Positions 12,176-22,598 of a DNA stretch of 64,000 bases are shown piece by piece; the first letter of the stretch is position 1, and each line of letters starts with the position of its first letter. The notes under the pieces are model-generated. The model saw only the letters and a list, made by a program, of their open reading frames with translations, was not told the origin of the DNA and did no database searches. Source of the stretch: Helopsaltes ochotensis (Eukaryota > Chordata > Aves > Passeriformes > Locustellidae); the NCBI GenBank assembly GCA_013400155.1, contig VXBM01001935.1, positions 36,295 through 100,294 on the forward strand, in the 5' to 3' direction. The position numbers were made by a program, and so were the translations under genes.

Positions 12176-12194
12176 TGGTGCCCAAGCGTGGGGC
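12176..12194 (+). other. Primer-binding site, tRNA-Lys type
   Basis: TGGTGCCCAAGCGTGGGGC resembles the complement of the tRNA-Lys (1,2) 3' end used by ERVK-like viruses. It differs by T for C at position 4 and one extra G in the middle. It lies 8 bases after the LTR repeat ends. Confidence 0.75.
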
Positions 12195-12444
12195 CTGCTC
12201 TGATCGGACATCACGGAACAGAAGAGACCAGCCTCGAAGTGCTTGCCCAACATGCAAGCCCACTACAGGACCCCACGGAATAGAGACTTAAGCAGTCTTG
12301 TGGACAGCATGCTTCCCTCAGAGGCTTTGTGCCTGTCTGGAAACATCAACTAACTCAGGAAATATTTTTGGTACTATGCCAGATTGATGAGTATCCAGTG
12401 GGGAAGGGATAGGGCCCTTTCAGAAAGGTTACTCACATGGGATA

Positions 12445-12682
12445 GCCTTTTTAGGAAGGTTTAGCTTTTAAAAAAAGCTTGGTTTGCTGCCGCATTTTGG
12501 TGAAAGGCTTTTTAGGAACTTTTAGTCTTTAAAAAAGCCTGGTTTGCTGCAGCATTTTTGAGAAATGGCTTTTTAGGAAGTTTTAGTCTTTAAAAAAGCC
12601 TGATTTGCTTCAGCATTCTTGGTAAAAGCTTTTTAGGAAGTTCTAGCCTTTAAAAAATCTTGGTTCGCTGTAGCATTTTTGG
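12445..12682 (+). repeat. Four tandem 60-61 bp repeats in the retroviral leader, each able to fold
   Basis: Units start at about 12445, 12506, 12567 and 12627. Each has GGCTTTTTAGGAAGTTTTAG, then a T/A-rich part with TTTAAAAAAGCC, then TGGTTTGCTGCAGCATTTTTG. GGCTTTTTA pairs with TAAAAAAGCC, giving one hairpin of about 9-10 bp per unit. The first and last units have mismatches. The position between primer-binding site and gag is where packaging and dimerisation signals lie. Confidence 0.85.
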
Positions 12683-12744
12683 TCTGGTTGTGGGCTTAAT
12701 TTTCCTGGTTGTTGGAGTCAGTGGCACAGAGTTAACATCTAAAA

Positions 12745-14308
12745 ATGGGTGAAAAAATTTCTGCGGCAGATAGGGCAGTGCTTTACGAAGTTCAATACCT
12801 TTTAGTTAAGGGTGGAGTTCGTTTTTCAAAGAGTCAGTTACGACAGGTTTTTTTTTGGTTGCTTAAAATATTCCAGAAATTAGAACCGAAAACCTCGCCA
12901 GTCCTGATTTTTGGTATTTGGTTGAAGAAAAGATAGCAAATTTGGATTTAGAACAGATTCCATCTGTAGAATTTTTGCTTTGGGTGTTCAAAATTCGGTT
13001 TGCCTTATTAAAACAAAATAAGGTGAGAAAACAGCCAGAGTGTGATAAATCCCTCCCAGTTCCCCTGAGTTCTGCTTGCCCTGAACCCTGTTTCCCCAAA
13101 ACAGATGCGAGGGAGGCAAGGGAAGCCCCACAGAGCGACAGCGGGGTGGGCTTTCCTCAGATCGGGTCCCCCCCCACTCTCCCAAAAAACCGGGAGCAGC
13201 TCTGGCCAAGTTGAAAAAGGTTCTTCCCCTCCCTCTGGACCCCCATTTTCCTCTGGGACTAGACCCCGGGTTCGTTCTGAAGTGCATGTTAGAATAAGAC
13301 CCTCGATTGAAAAGTTAAGAAGGAATCCCAGTTTCGATGTTAATATGCCATGTGGCCAAGATGGCAAACGCCATGTGGTCTTATCTCCTTCGTCTTCTCG
13401 TGCTTCTTCTTCCCACAATCCCCCGTGGCTCTCCCTCCCCCCAACCCCGTTTTCTACCCCAGATGACCCCTCCTCAGAGCCCTCCCCCAGCTCCTCCCCC
13501 AATATCGGCTTTCTCTCGGCTCGCCACGCCTACCGTGGCACGGGTGCCGAGCGGCACCACGCTCCCAGTTTCCACAGTGACAAACCACGCCCCTCCCCCA
13601 GTTCACATAGTTCCTGGCAGTGGCTCCTTTCCCATTCCCGCCTCTGCCTCTGCTGCTTCTCCTGCCTCAGGTAGCAGGTCTGGTGCTTCTCGCGCTTCCT
13701 CCCCTGACTGTCAATATTCGTCAGAGGGGCAGAGGGAGCCAGAAACATAACACCAAAACCAAATTCCTGTTTTTACAGCCACACTAGTAATTGTTAAAAC
13801 TAGATAGAAAAAGCTGATGAGAAATTCCCTCTCAGAAATTTGGGGAAATCCCGAATTGGCAACTAACATAAATCATGTAGCAGGTGAAAGGGATTCGTTC
13901 CTGGCTACAAGCCAGGCACAAGATGTCCCGACAGCTATCTTGGACAAAAGTATAGAGGCAGCAGAGAGCGCATTTTTTTCTCTTCAGTCGGATAGTACCC
14001 AGATTAGCCAAAAAGAAATGGAACTATCCCTGAAATTTGTTGATCGATTGACCAGTTCTGTTAACGTACAGATTAATCTCAGTTCCACTATGGACCCCTG
14101 TTCTTCACCCCCGGACATGCTTAAGGAAATTCCACTTGTAGCAGCTGGGTTGGACCAGGGTTCGGAGCAACTACACAAACCTGCTCAGACAGTCTACATC
14201 GTACCTGCTGCAGCTGCTGCATCTGAGAAACAGCCAAGATCGCCACCCAAGAAGAAGGCATATGCTTCCTGTGCAGTGAGATGGGACACTTAGCAATGGA
14301 CTATCATC
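12745..14308 (+). pseudogene. gag remnant (matrix, proline-rich linker, capsid C-terminus, nucleocapsid)
   Basis: A frame opening at 12745 reads a matrix-like N-terminus (MGEKISAADRAVLYEVQYLL, then a KSQL segment) and is broken near 12890; a matrix-like continuation is in another frame to about 13020. 13337-13750 is Pro/Ser/Ala-rich like a betaretroviral gag linker. 13817-14250 contains a capsid part with a major-homology-region-like QKEMELSLKFVDRL around 14010-14050. At 14263-14304 a CCHC zinc knuckle is visible as C-x2-C-x4-H-x4-Y, its last Cys replaced by Tyr. At least three frames are needed, and much of capsid is missing. It cannot make Gag. Confidence 0.8.
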
Positions 14309-15130
14309 TTAAGAGACAATTACAGGAACGGTTAAACAATGTCAAGACCTTGGCAGATGCCCACCAGCTGTGTGTACCTTTGACGTGGGTAAAGCCTTGG
14401 TTAGGTCTGACTACAGAGGACCTAGACACCCCCTTTGTATATTGGAGGGAGGAGAGGACCTAACTGCTCCTAAGACACTTACCCAGGAGGCATGGTTCTA
14501 GAAAAGGTATGAGAATGCATGTCCACGAGACATGCAAACAAGCGCAAAGCAGATCGGTCACTCAAATTCATTATCTTAGAAAAGCTACCACACATACATG
14601 GGGTGATCTTCCAGTGGGAGAAAGTGGACAAATCAAAAAAATCCAAAAAGGACCAAAACTACAGAGATCTCCTCTTAATAATAGAGTGGGTTTTTCTCAG
14701 TCACCACCGGTCCAAGGGAACAACCAAGCCACAGGAACTGGTGGCACAGTTAAGGATATGCCGCCAGCTTTTCCACCAAAATGCACCAGGCCTAGTTGGC
14801 CAGTTCCCCCTAAGTTGGGAACAGGCTAGAGCAATTGTGGCAACGTGTCCTTCGTGCCAACAGCTGACATTTCCTACTCTGAGTGCGGGAGTGAACCCTA
14901 GAGGGCAAAACAGCTGTGAGATATGGCAGACAGATGTCAGTCATATTGCGTCCTTCAGCAGGCAGGGGTGTGCCCACATAGAGAGATAGATACCTTTTCT
15001 GGTACGGTCTATGCCTCTGCCCACAAAAGGAAAAGGTCTGCCAACCTAGTGCAGGCTTTCTCCTCCTAGGCATTCCCAAAGCTCTCAAACGGAAAATTCC
15101 ACTGGTTTTCTCCCTCAGATATCTTTTGTC
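14309..15130 (+). pseudogene. pol remnant (RT thumb fragment, RNase H/integrase part)
   Basis: Directly after the zinc knuckle, in the same frame, comes the end of the RT thumb region (WVKPWLGLTTEDL near 14385-14425), so protease and the RT palm are deleted. The frame breaks near 14455. 14519-14986 gives the RNase H end and integrase N-terminus: an HQNA histidine, zinc-binding CPSC at 14846-14857, and WQTD with the first catalytic Asp at 14933. Another frameshift follows near 14985 and the match continues in a different frame to about 15060-15100. The second Asp and Glu of the DDE triad are not preserved. It is non-functional. Confidence 0.8.
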
Positions 15131-15334
15131 ATACAATTTTCTATGTTGAGTTTTCAAGTTTAGTTTTACCTCACTGATCATTAGCCTGGAATGATTGATA
15201 TTAGAGTGATAGTCATTTGTTCTTAAAGGTGTTTTTTCCCTCATCTCCCTGAGGACCTTTACCCCAGGAATACTCAAGAGAGGCAGACTCTGAGTATTCA
15301 TTGAGGGTAAAGCTCCATTCCTTTTTAAATTAAT
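15131..15334 (+). other. Residual 3' internal sequence of the provirus
   Basis: AT-rich sequence between the integrase remnant and the polypurine tract. No env motif was recognised, so env is taken as deleted. Confidence 0.5.
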
Positions 15335-15347
15335 AAAAAGGGGGAGA
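15335..15347 (+). other. Polypurine tract
   Basis: AAAAAGGGGGAGA abuts the TG of the 3' LTR, the normal priming site for plus-strand DNA synthesis. Confidence 0.9.
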
Positions 15348-15886
15348 TGTTGGGTTCTTATCTGTTATTAATCTGTTTTGGGGTTGGCAGAATTTCCTGC
15401 GTTTGCACCTTACCCCCTTTGTTTCACCTTAAAGCCTGTCTGTATTCAGCTGTCCCTCCTAGCTTCCAGAGGCCTCAGTGAAGGTCCTCGAGCGATTGGA
15501 GAAAGGCTGGGAATGTCCCTCCTTCAGAGTTGGCATTGGGTCTCCTCACACTGTGTCCCCTCCCTGGTTTCTTGCTATTGGACTCTCTGTTCTGCCCCTC
15601 CCCTGGGATAAAAGAGAGGGCTCGGGGGAGTGGCCAGGCAGAAGCACATGTGCCATCCTCAGAGCAGGATGTCCTCTCCCTCAGGAGAGTGTAATAAAGT
15701 TCTGAACTGTTCTATCATCTGAGCCTGCACCTTTCTTGTCTTTGCACTGAAGTCGTCCTCTGCAGAGCAGAAAAGAACTCACAGCAGCTCCCCTGAATGG
15801 CTGGTTTAGAGGAAGCAGTTTTCCCAAAATGCAGACGGCTGTGCTAAACTAGCCTGGGCTGAAATCTCTGCCAAAAAAGGCCAGCA
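15348..15886 (+). repeat. 3' LTR of the ERVK-like provirus
   Basis: It begins directly after the polypurine tract. TATA-like GATAAAAG is at 15607-15614 and AATAAA at 15693-15698, each exactly 3718 bases after its 5' counterpart. After CCAGCA the copies part: CCTCTGCATTT follows here, while the primer-binding site approach follows in the 5' copy. Confidence 0.93.
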
Positions 15887-15903
15887 CCTCTGCATTTCCT
15901 ACT

Positions 15904-18900
15904 CCTTCTCTTAGATATTAGAATAATAAGCTAACCCTTCTAATGCATAGTTGGAGTTCTGTTTAGTCATATTCTTAAGAAGAAGAAGCCTAACAAGGAC
16001 ATACAGTTTTCCACTGGAATTTAAAAGACTTAACAAGAAATGGGGCAAAGAAGCCCCTGGAACAACTCCAAAGAGGCAGAACCCAGATAAAATTACCTAA
16101 CCAACAGCTCTTCTAATTGAAAAGTATTTTTAAATTATGCTAATTTGTTCAACTTACAAAAATTGTAGAAATCTAATGCTTGATGTACCCATGACAATGA
16201 GAGCACCTAGAAGCTTTCAGTAAAGACCTGCATTTTAGCTCTGTTGCAAGTTTTGTTTTACTTGATTTTAGGCAACACTATGTCCACTAAAAGGGACTAG
16301 CTGCAAGGTCCATGCAAAAACATGCATTGATGGGAGCAGAGAGTCTCAAAATGGAAACACAGAGGAAGTACACATGTGAATCACTGTAGGCGTCAGCAGA
16401 AGAAAAGAAGGAAAGTCATCATCACTGAGTAGCTGTTTGACAGAGATTGCCATTAAAAGAATAAATGGTGATGAGCAGTGTCAGGGTGTGTCCTTTAGCC
16501 AAGTGTCCCTGCAGCAGCTTCTAAATATTTACAAACTTACTGATCTAAGTAATCCTCAAGGTAGGTAGCAGAGCATATGACAACTCCACTCACCAAGTAT
16601 GAACGAAAAACCCCATTTTGCAGATGTACCATAGGGCTGCTTCACACCACAAAGCAATAGCAATCATCTTAACACCCTGCAGTTTTAAGAACTGACACAG
16701 CTACATGACTGGTCTGATCAGAATATTTTACCCCAGGGAGAGAAGTATCTTAAATCCCATATTCCTGCAAAGTACACATCACCTCTTGATCTGGTGCTAA
16801 AACTTCCAGGCCATATTGTGCCTCTACTTTTCTAGGTGATTTTAAAAAATGAAGGTATTTTCCATTTTAAAATTATTTGGTTCCACCATCTCTCAACTCT
16901 TTCATATTTGTGTGAACCAGGAGTAACTCAAAATTAATAACATTATCCCAAATGTTGTATCTACTTAAGACCTATTTTAGTAATGTGTTTCAGAAATCTT
17001 TGAGTAATTTCTGGTCTCAAACTAATTTTTGGTTAACCATAGGCAATTATAGTTAGCAACCATTTTCAGATTCTACATTCACATTTTACTTAAATATCTC
17101 CCATTAAAACAGAGGAACTAACCCCTTCACAGCTCTTTCCTATTTGTGTCTAACAGCCTATTCAAAAAGAATGAATGAAACTAAGGATGTCGGATTAGAG
17201 CAATAAGTACATTAAAGGGGGCCTAATGCAAAACACGTATTTTGCCACATTGGCAGATAAGTTAAAAATTGTATTTTCAGACTGAACCAAATCCTGTAGA
17301 GATAATGTAGTCTATTTCTCTGAAGCCAGGGGTCCTTATTGGTGTCTTCTAATCTGTCCTGGAAGAAGGACATGTATTATGTTAGCACTGGCAGAAGAGT
17401 GCTCAGTCAGCTTGATGGGAATGGTAGGTTCCCCTCATAAAAAATGTCCACAGTCTACAGCAGTATACTGGGGACAGGAAGAGGAAGACCCCAAAAGCAC
17501 ACACAAAACTCCTGCCAAACAGGTGTTTCCACCTCCACCTTAGCATTAAACCCAGCAGGAGACCACAGCCAGTGGTTTTTACACTCCTACGCATGTATTT
17601 GTCCTTTGTGGTCTGATTTTGCAATTTAGGAATCACTAGACATACATTTTCCCCCGGTCTCACTCACAAGTCAGCAATTGCTCTGGTGTTTGTGCTGTGC
17701 ATGTGGGTGCTCTGGCAGGAAGGCAAACGCACGTCAGATCATGCGTGTGGAAGGAGTTTGGCATCTCATGATTGTCATTGTGTCTGTGTTGCAGTGGTCT
17801 AGTGTGTACATTAAAAAGATGAGGAAACAAATAAAAGAAAAAGATTTAGCTATCTTCACCTCCTGAATAGTTTCCTGCTGCCCATGAGGTCCCATTGCTC
17901 CCAGTGAATGACCAAGACTACCACACTGCAAAATGTTCCTGAATTCCCTAATTTGATATGGTTTTCCTGTTTCAGCAAAAGGGGGAGGTACAGAGAAGAT
18001 GATTAAAAAAATCAAGGAAAAAAAAAAAAGAGTAAGACATTCCCTGGGGCTCCCATGATAGCATATTGAACTTGAAGGACTCACGTTGAATGCAGTGCAG
18101 TTTGGGTCAGTCCCCCTCACACACCATGGACGTTCTGCAGTCATTGGAACTCAGTATTATTTCAGTAAATCTATTAATGACTCAGCATTATTTAAATTGA
18201 TCTACAAATGTTTGATTGTGTTATTATTTACGCATATTAATATTAATGTGTTATTATAATATTGCATTTGAAATAAATTCACTTTTAATTCAAGACTATA
18301 CAGTCCAGGTACAGTAAAAAAATTTGTGGTATGTGTTCAGTAACATATTTGGTGCTGTGCAACCATTCTATAGAGTGTATTTAACTGTATTTTCTGTATT
18401 ATTCTTAACATGCATTCACAGTAGACAGCAAAGCAGCAGTTGTCGAGTATGCTGTGAATGCATATTAGCAGCAGTACCTATTTGCATATCATGGATCCAT
18501 AATACAAAATGTGTAGTAAAATCCTTATGAAAAGTTATTATGCATGCACAGTAGAGGCTTTTTAAACCTTGATATCTCAGCTATTTTGTTTCTCCAAAAT
18601 TTATTTGAAAATATTAAAAAGGTCAAATGATGGATTAGGAATGCGTGAAACTGTAATATTACTCCTATAGAGGGAATCATTCAACACAAACTAATTCATT
18701 GTTGGTTTTAGTAGCAGTATAATAGTCATTCAAAAACACATTTGAGTTGTTTTTAAAAAATAGCCATCTACTTCAATAATAAAAAAGGGTGGAGAAAATA
18801 TTTTGATATATTTTTGGTGCTGTCTGATATAACTGAAAATTTTCTTCGTCCTTCCCTAAGCACAGGACTATTACAATGTCAACCTTTCCTGTAGTATCTC

Positions 18901-20769
18901 ATGGTATTTTTAGTACACATTGAAACAGTTGATTACTCCAGGACTTTGCATTTTTAGATTATTATGCATTTTTTAACACTTTGAAAATGCAAAATCCTTT
19001 TTGACACAGGTTGAAAACCCCTTGAATCTTTAACAATATAAATCTTGATACATAAATTCTTATTCAGGAAAATGAGGTTCTAACTTCTCCTTTGTTACAC
19101 AGATTGTAATATTTGCAATAAAAATGAAGCAAATGCTATGAATAGTACAGCACTTGCTCTTTTTGAACAGTTTTCCCTTAAGTTTTTACATCTTTGTCAC
19201 TTCAGATAAAATTTCCTTAAAAAACAAAAACTAAAAAATAAAACCTGCATTTTATATAGAATGAGTGACCTGAATGCTTTACTTCTTTAAAATAAACCAA
19301 AAACCAAAAAAAGCCCTCAAGGTTTGGTGTTAGGTTTTTTTTTAATGAAAGGCTGTAAAATCATTGAATACATACATATAGATGTATAAAACATGATCTT
19401 CACACACACATGTTGTTCTGTATTGCAGTCTTATTTTTTGTTCCCATATCTGTTTAAAAAAAAAATGCCCAAACATATTTAAATGAAACTTTGCGAAAGA
19501 AAAAATAATTGGATTAAGGCTGAGAACATTAATGCCAAGGTTTGGACCAATGTGAATGATAAACCCTTCAAAACCAGGATTTATAATGGAAATGCTGACA
19601 CAGACCTGGAACAATAGCAGCTCTGCCAGGGATTATTTTAATACTAAAAGCATACTCAGTCACTCATTATTTTAATATAGAGATTATTTAGTTACAAAAA
19701 AAGCAGTGATACACAATAATAAAGAAACCAAAATTAAAAAAAAATGTTTCTGAGGTGACACATCATTCCCCCTGTAACTCTCTTGATATTGCTTATATAT
19801 GACATGCCACTCCTTGAATAAAAAAAAAAAACACAAACCCCTAACACATGAAGGTGGAGTTTGTCATAAGCTCCATGGCAAGGCTGAGCTAAGAGTCTTT
19901 GTCAGCTTCACTTAACAGTCTTTTGCCAGCAGAAAGAGACAAAAGGGTTAAAGGAGGAAGAGCAGGGAGCACAGGAGAGGCAGCTGACAGAAGAAACAAG
20001 GGCATGAAGAAAAGAGAAGCTAGGTATGAAAACAGAAGTGCGGGGGGAGATTTTTAGGAGGTTTCCAAAGGGAATAACTCAGTTTTTAAAGAGATATTAG
20101 GGAAACATTCACAAAATGGCCAGGCAGATTGAGAAAATATGGCAGGGGCCAAAGCCTTCGAGAATCCTAAGTTACACTTTTGAGCAGATGCACCCTAGTC
20201 TCCGTGCAACATGCCAGAGCAGGTCAGGGACCAGCGAGCCTTGCCACATGCTTCAGAAATGCATGCATGATTTGTTAAACCTTCATGCTGTATGTCCAGT
20301 TTTCTATAAATGCCCCTTTTGTTTTCCAGTGTCAAAAACCACCAAGGAATGTGAAGGAAGGATTTCTTACAGATGGCACAAGGTTTGCTCCTATTATTCT
20401 GTGCTCTGGGACAACAAGCTGCACTCAAAAAAACCCCACAGCCCAAAAATCACACTCAGCAGCATTACACAAAAATTACTTTTTGTGACCGTGCTATGTG
20501 TTATAACACGAGCATTACTTCCCCATTTCTGCCTTCCTTTCCTTGCCTTTTCTTTTTTGTCCCTGGGTACCAGGTGCACTGGAAGGACACAGACCAATAC
20601 AGAACAGCATTTCTCATATAAACAATGCCATATTAACAACCAGAGGGCAGCTGTACCTGTAGGCAGGGATAGCACCAAATTCTGGCATGTCTATCCATGC
20701 AGCTAGACTGCTAAAAAGAAGCAACTACAGTGGAAATGCACCTACTGTATGTGAAATGCTGGTGCAGAC
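15904..20769. other. NEUROD6 upstream noncoding stretch
   Basis: AT-rich with no recognised mobile element. Several open frames occur, the longest at 20116-20706 (196 codons), but none shows domains or a plausible gene structure. Confidence 0.45.
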
Positions 20770-20787
20770 TTTTCTTCTTCTCTTTTC

Positions 20788-20840
<53 letters not shown>
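20770..20840 (+). repeat. Pyrimidine tract with a 41-base pure T run
   Basis: A T/C-only tract ends in 41 consecutive T (20800-20840), about 120 bases upstream of the CRE. It is low-complexity sequence. It could keep nucleosomes off the NEUROD6 promoter, or be the reversed poly(A) tail of an old insertion. Confidence 0.9.
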
Positions 20841-20959
20841 CTATCAATCTAACCTTCTGTGTTGATACATGAATGCTGGTACCCACTTAGAGGGATGCCA
20901 GATGATCAGTGCAGAATGAAGGTCCCAGGAGAAAGGCTCACGTGGTTTTCTCTGCCCCG

Positions 20960-20978
20960 TGACGTCACTAGCAGATGG
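20960..20978 (+). promoter_or_regulatory. Perfect CRE (TGACGTCA) next to a NeuroD-type E-box (CAGATGG)
   Basis: The palindromic cAMP response element TGACGTCA is at 20960-20967 and CAGATGG, a CANNTG site of the type preferred by NeuroD/Atoh proteins, is at 20972-20978. They are four bases apart, about 1.6 kb upstream of the NEUROD6 ATG. The position suits a proximal promoter and suggests activity-dependent (CREB/ATF) and bHLH input. The sites are seen; the function is inferred. Confidence 0.5.
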
Positions 20979-21059
20979 CATGGGTACCAGCTCTGGCAGT
21001 TGGCATCAATGTCACTTTTTAGAGATCAATGAGATAGTGCAGATATACACAGATCTAGA

Positions 21060-21145
21060 CTCCAGCAGACGATGCGACATTCAGACTGAAAAGATTTGGA
21101 AGGCAAAAAATGAAAACTGATTGTTGAATGAAATAAAAAGCTAAG
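21060..21145 (+). other. NEUROD6: Candidate end of NEUROD6 noncoding exon 1 with splice donor
   Basis: NEUROD6 orthologues have a noncoding first exon. A donor-like AAG|GTAAT lies at 21143-21150, about 180 bases downstream of the CRE/E-box pair, and would give an intron of about 1.4 kb. The left boundary is not determinable and the region lacks a convincing TATA box (only ATATACA near 21043). Transcript data would be decisive. Confidence 0.3.
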
Positions 21146-22408
21146 GTAATACAAATAAAGATATATTTCAATTGGTGTTGGGTGTGCATGCAAGTGTTTA
21201 AAGATACAGTATCATTGTCTTGTATTTTGTGTATGCTATTTGCTGTCTGATGACTCCTAACATTTTATTCTTCTGATGCAATTACAAACTTTCATTGCTT
21301 TTATGTAATATTGCAAGTGTGTAGACAATACTGATAGAGTTAGTCTTTGACTGGGGTTTTTATTTAATTTTATTCTGTTAAAAAGTCCCTGCATTTACTT
21401 TGCTTAACTCTTTGAAGTCCATGGGATACAAGCTTTTGCTGCTCCTAAACTGCAAACAAAAGCAGAGAAATTGGGAAAAGGAAATTATTTTTCCTTTCCA
21501 GGCTGGATTCTGAGCACATGTGCAGGATTACAGTCAGAATCTACAGACAGCTCCTGTCAGCTAAGAGCTGGAGGAAGACATCTGAGCCTCACAGAACATA
21601 AACACTGCTATAGAGTGCAGGGAATTTTTCACCTCCCCCCTCACCCCCCCATTAATAGAAAGAAAAAAAAAGGAGAAAAGAACAAGAAAAAGCAAATAAG
21701 TTGATTCTTACTAAACAGATAATATCAAATAGAATTTTTGCAAGAAAAAGGGGGGAAAAAAGGGTAGGGGAATTTTATTTCCTAACTCTAATCTGAATAC
21801 ATTTAGGGCTAAACAATTTTGATTTTTGTCTTAATATGAAATATTCTTTTAATACAAATAACTAGGAAAAATGATTTGTTTTGAATTATATTACTAGCTG
21901 CATGATTTGGGGGGATATATTCCATTTATTCCTTCTCAGCCACTGTAACTTACTAAAGTTTAAATCTTGATACATAGAGGAAGAAATGTGGAGGGGAAAA
22001 GCCCACAATTTTGAAGTATAAGTCAAAAAGTGATTTTAAAATATTTACCATCAGATAATAGAGATATGCCACTTTTTCGAATTTAAAACTGCATTCCCTC
22101 TCCTCGTTTTTCCACCCAGGGGAATTTGAATTAATGAAATTTCTATATTGCTTTGTCATGTTTTGCATTTCTTTGAATTCCATGATGGTGAGAGTTTGAA
22201 AGGTTTGTTAAAAAATAAAATAAATGAGCAGGGAGCTAATTGTACATTTAAAATATCGATTTACTTCATATTTATCTGTGAGAAATGTGGCTTTTCAGTT
22301 GCAGGGTCAAATGTTTAAAGTGATTTTAGAATTCTCAACAGCTGTTATTTTTTTTTAAAGTGGGTATTTGCAACTGGCATTTTATTCCAAAAATATAGAT
22401 TGAGCATT

Positions 22409-22465
22409 TATACACACACACACACACGTGTGCGCGCGCACGCGGGCGCTCTCTCTCGCTCTCTT
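22409..22465. repeat. Alternating purine-pyrimidine tract (CA)n/(CG)n plus CT run in the NEUROD6 intron
   Basis: TACACACA repeats pass into GTGTGCGCGCGCACGCG and then a CTCTCT run, about 150 bases before the coding exon. Strict purine-pyrimidine alternation over about 35 bases, with CG steps, is the classic left-handed (Z) DNA-prone type. Confidence 0.85.
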
Positions 22466-22577
22466 TCTTATACAGAGAGCTTACACACAGACACAAATAA
22501 GGTGCATGAGGCTGTCTGTGTGAGTTGGGAAACTTTAAAAATGGAAATATTTAAACATTGTGCTGGCATTCTTTCAG

Positions 22578-22598
22578 GTAACTTAAGATTATAGAACC
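22578..22598 (+). other. NEUROD6: NEUROD6 exon 2 5' UTR start and splice acceptor
   Basis: A pyrimidine-rich stretch ending TTCTTTCAG (AG at 22576-22577) precedes the ATG by 21 bases and fits a 3' splice site for the coding exon. The bases just after it read GTAAC, so the junction also resembles a donor. This is inferred from sequence only. Confidence 0.6.

Larger units (their letters stand above)
11630..15903 (+). mobile_element. Class II (ERVK/betaretrovirus-like) provirus, internally deleted
   Basis: Two 539-bp direct repeats (11630-12168 and 15348-15886) with TGTTGGG starts flank a retroviral interior in the expected order: Lys-type primer-binding site (12176-12194), leader, gag remnants, pol remnants, polypurine tract (15335-15347). 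The LTRs differ at only two positions (A/C at 11710 versus 15428; T/A near 12156 versus 15874). The total of about 4.3 kb is roughly half a complete provirus: most of protease, most of reverse transcriptase and all of env are missing, and the remaining frames are broken. The hexamer CCTACT lies just before the 5' LTR (11624-11629) and at 15898-15903, a possible 6-bp target duplication if the 3' end extends about 11 bases past the shared repeat. The near-identical LTRs imply recent insertion or recent conversion. Confidence 0.93.

Noticed and set aside
13105..13674. 189-codon Pro/Ser-rich frame
   Set aside because: Overlaps the better gag-linker frame (13337-13750). C-rich sequence leaves several frames open and the Ser/Arg bias here looks like a frame shadow.
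14810..15301. 163-codon frame on the minus strand
   Set aside because: Antisense to the integrase remnant, so treated as a shadow.
11630..15886. Segmental duplication as the reason for the 539-bp repeats
   Set aside because: The primer-binding site, polypurine tract and gag/pol remnants in the right order identify them as LTRs.
1..20000. Exons of ITPRID1, the mammalian neighbour of NEUROD6
   Set aside because: Expected on the minus strand to the left if gene order is conserved, but no convincing exon could be recognised. The exon-like segment at 9055 is on the wrong strand.
20116..20706. 196-codon open frame upstream of NEUROD6
   Set aside because: No domain, signal peptide or family resemblance. 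Cys/His are scattered without a finger spacing, and it overlaps several other open frames. Probably chance.
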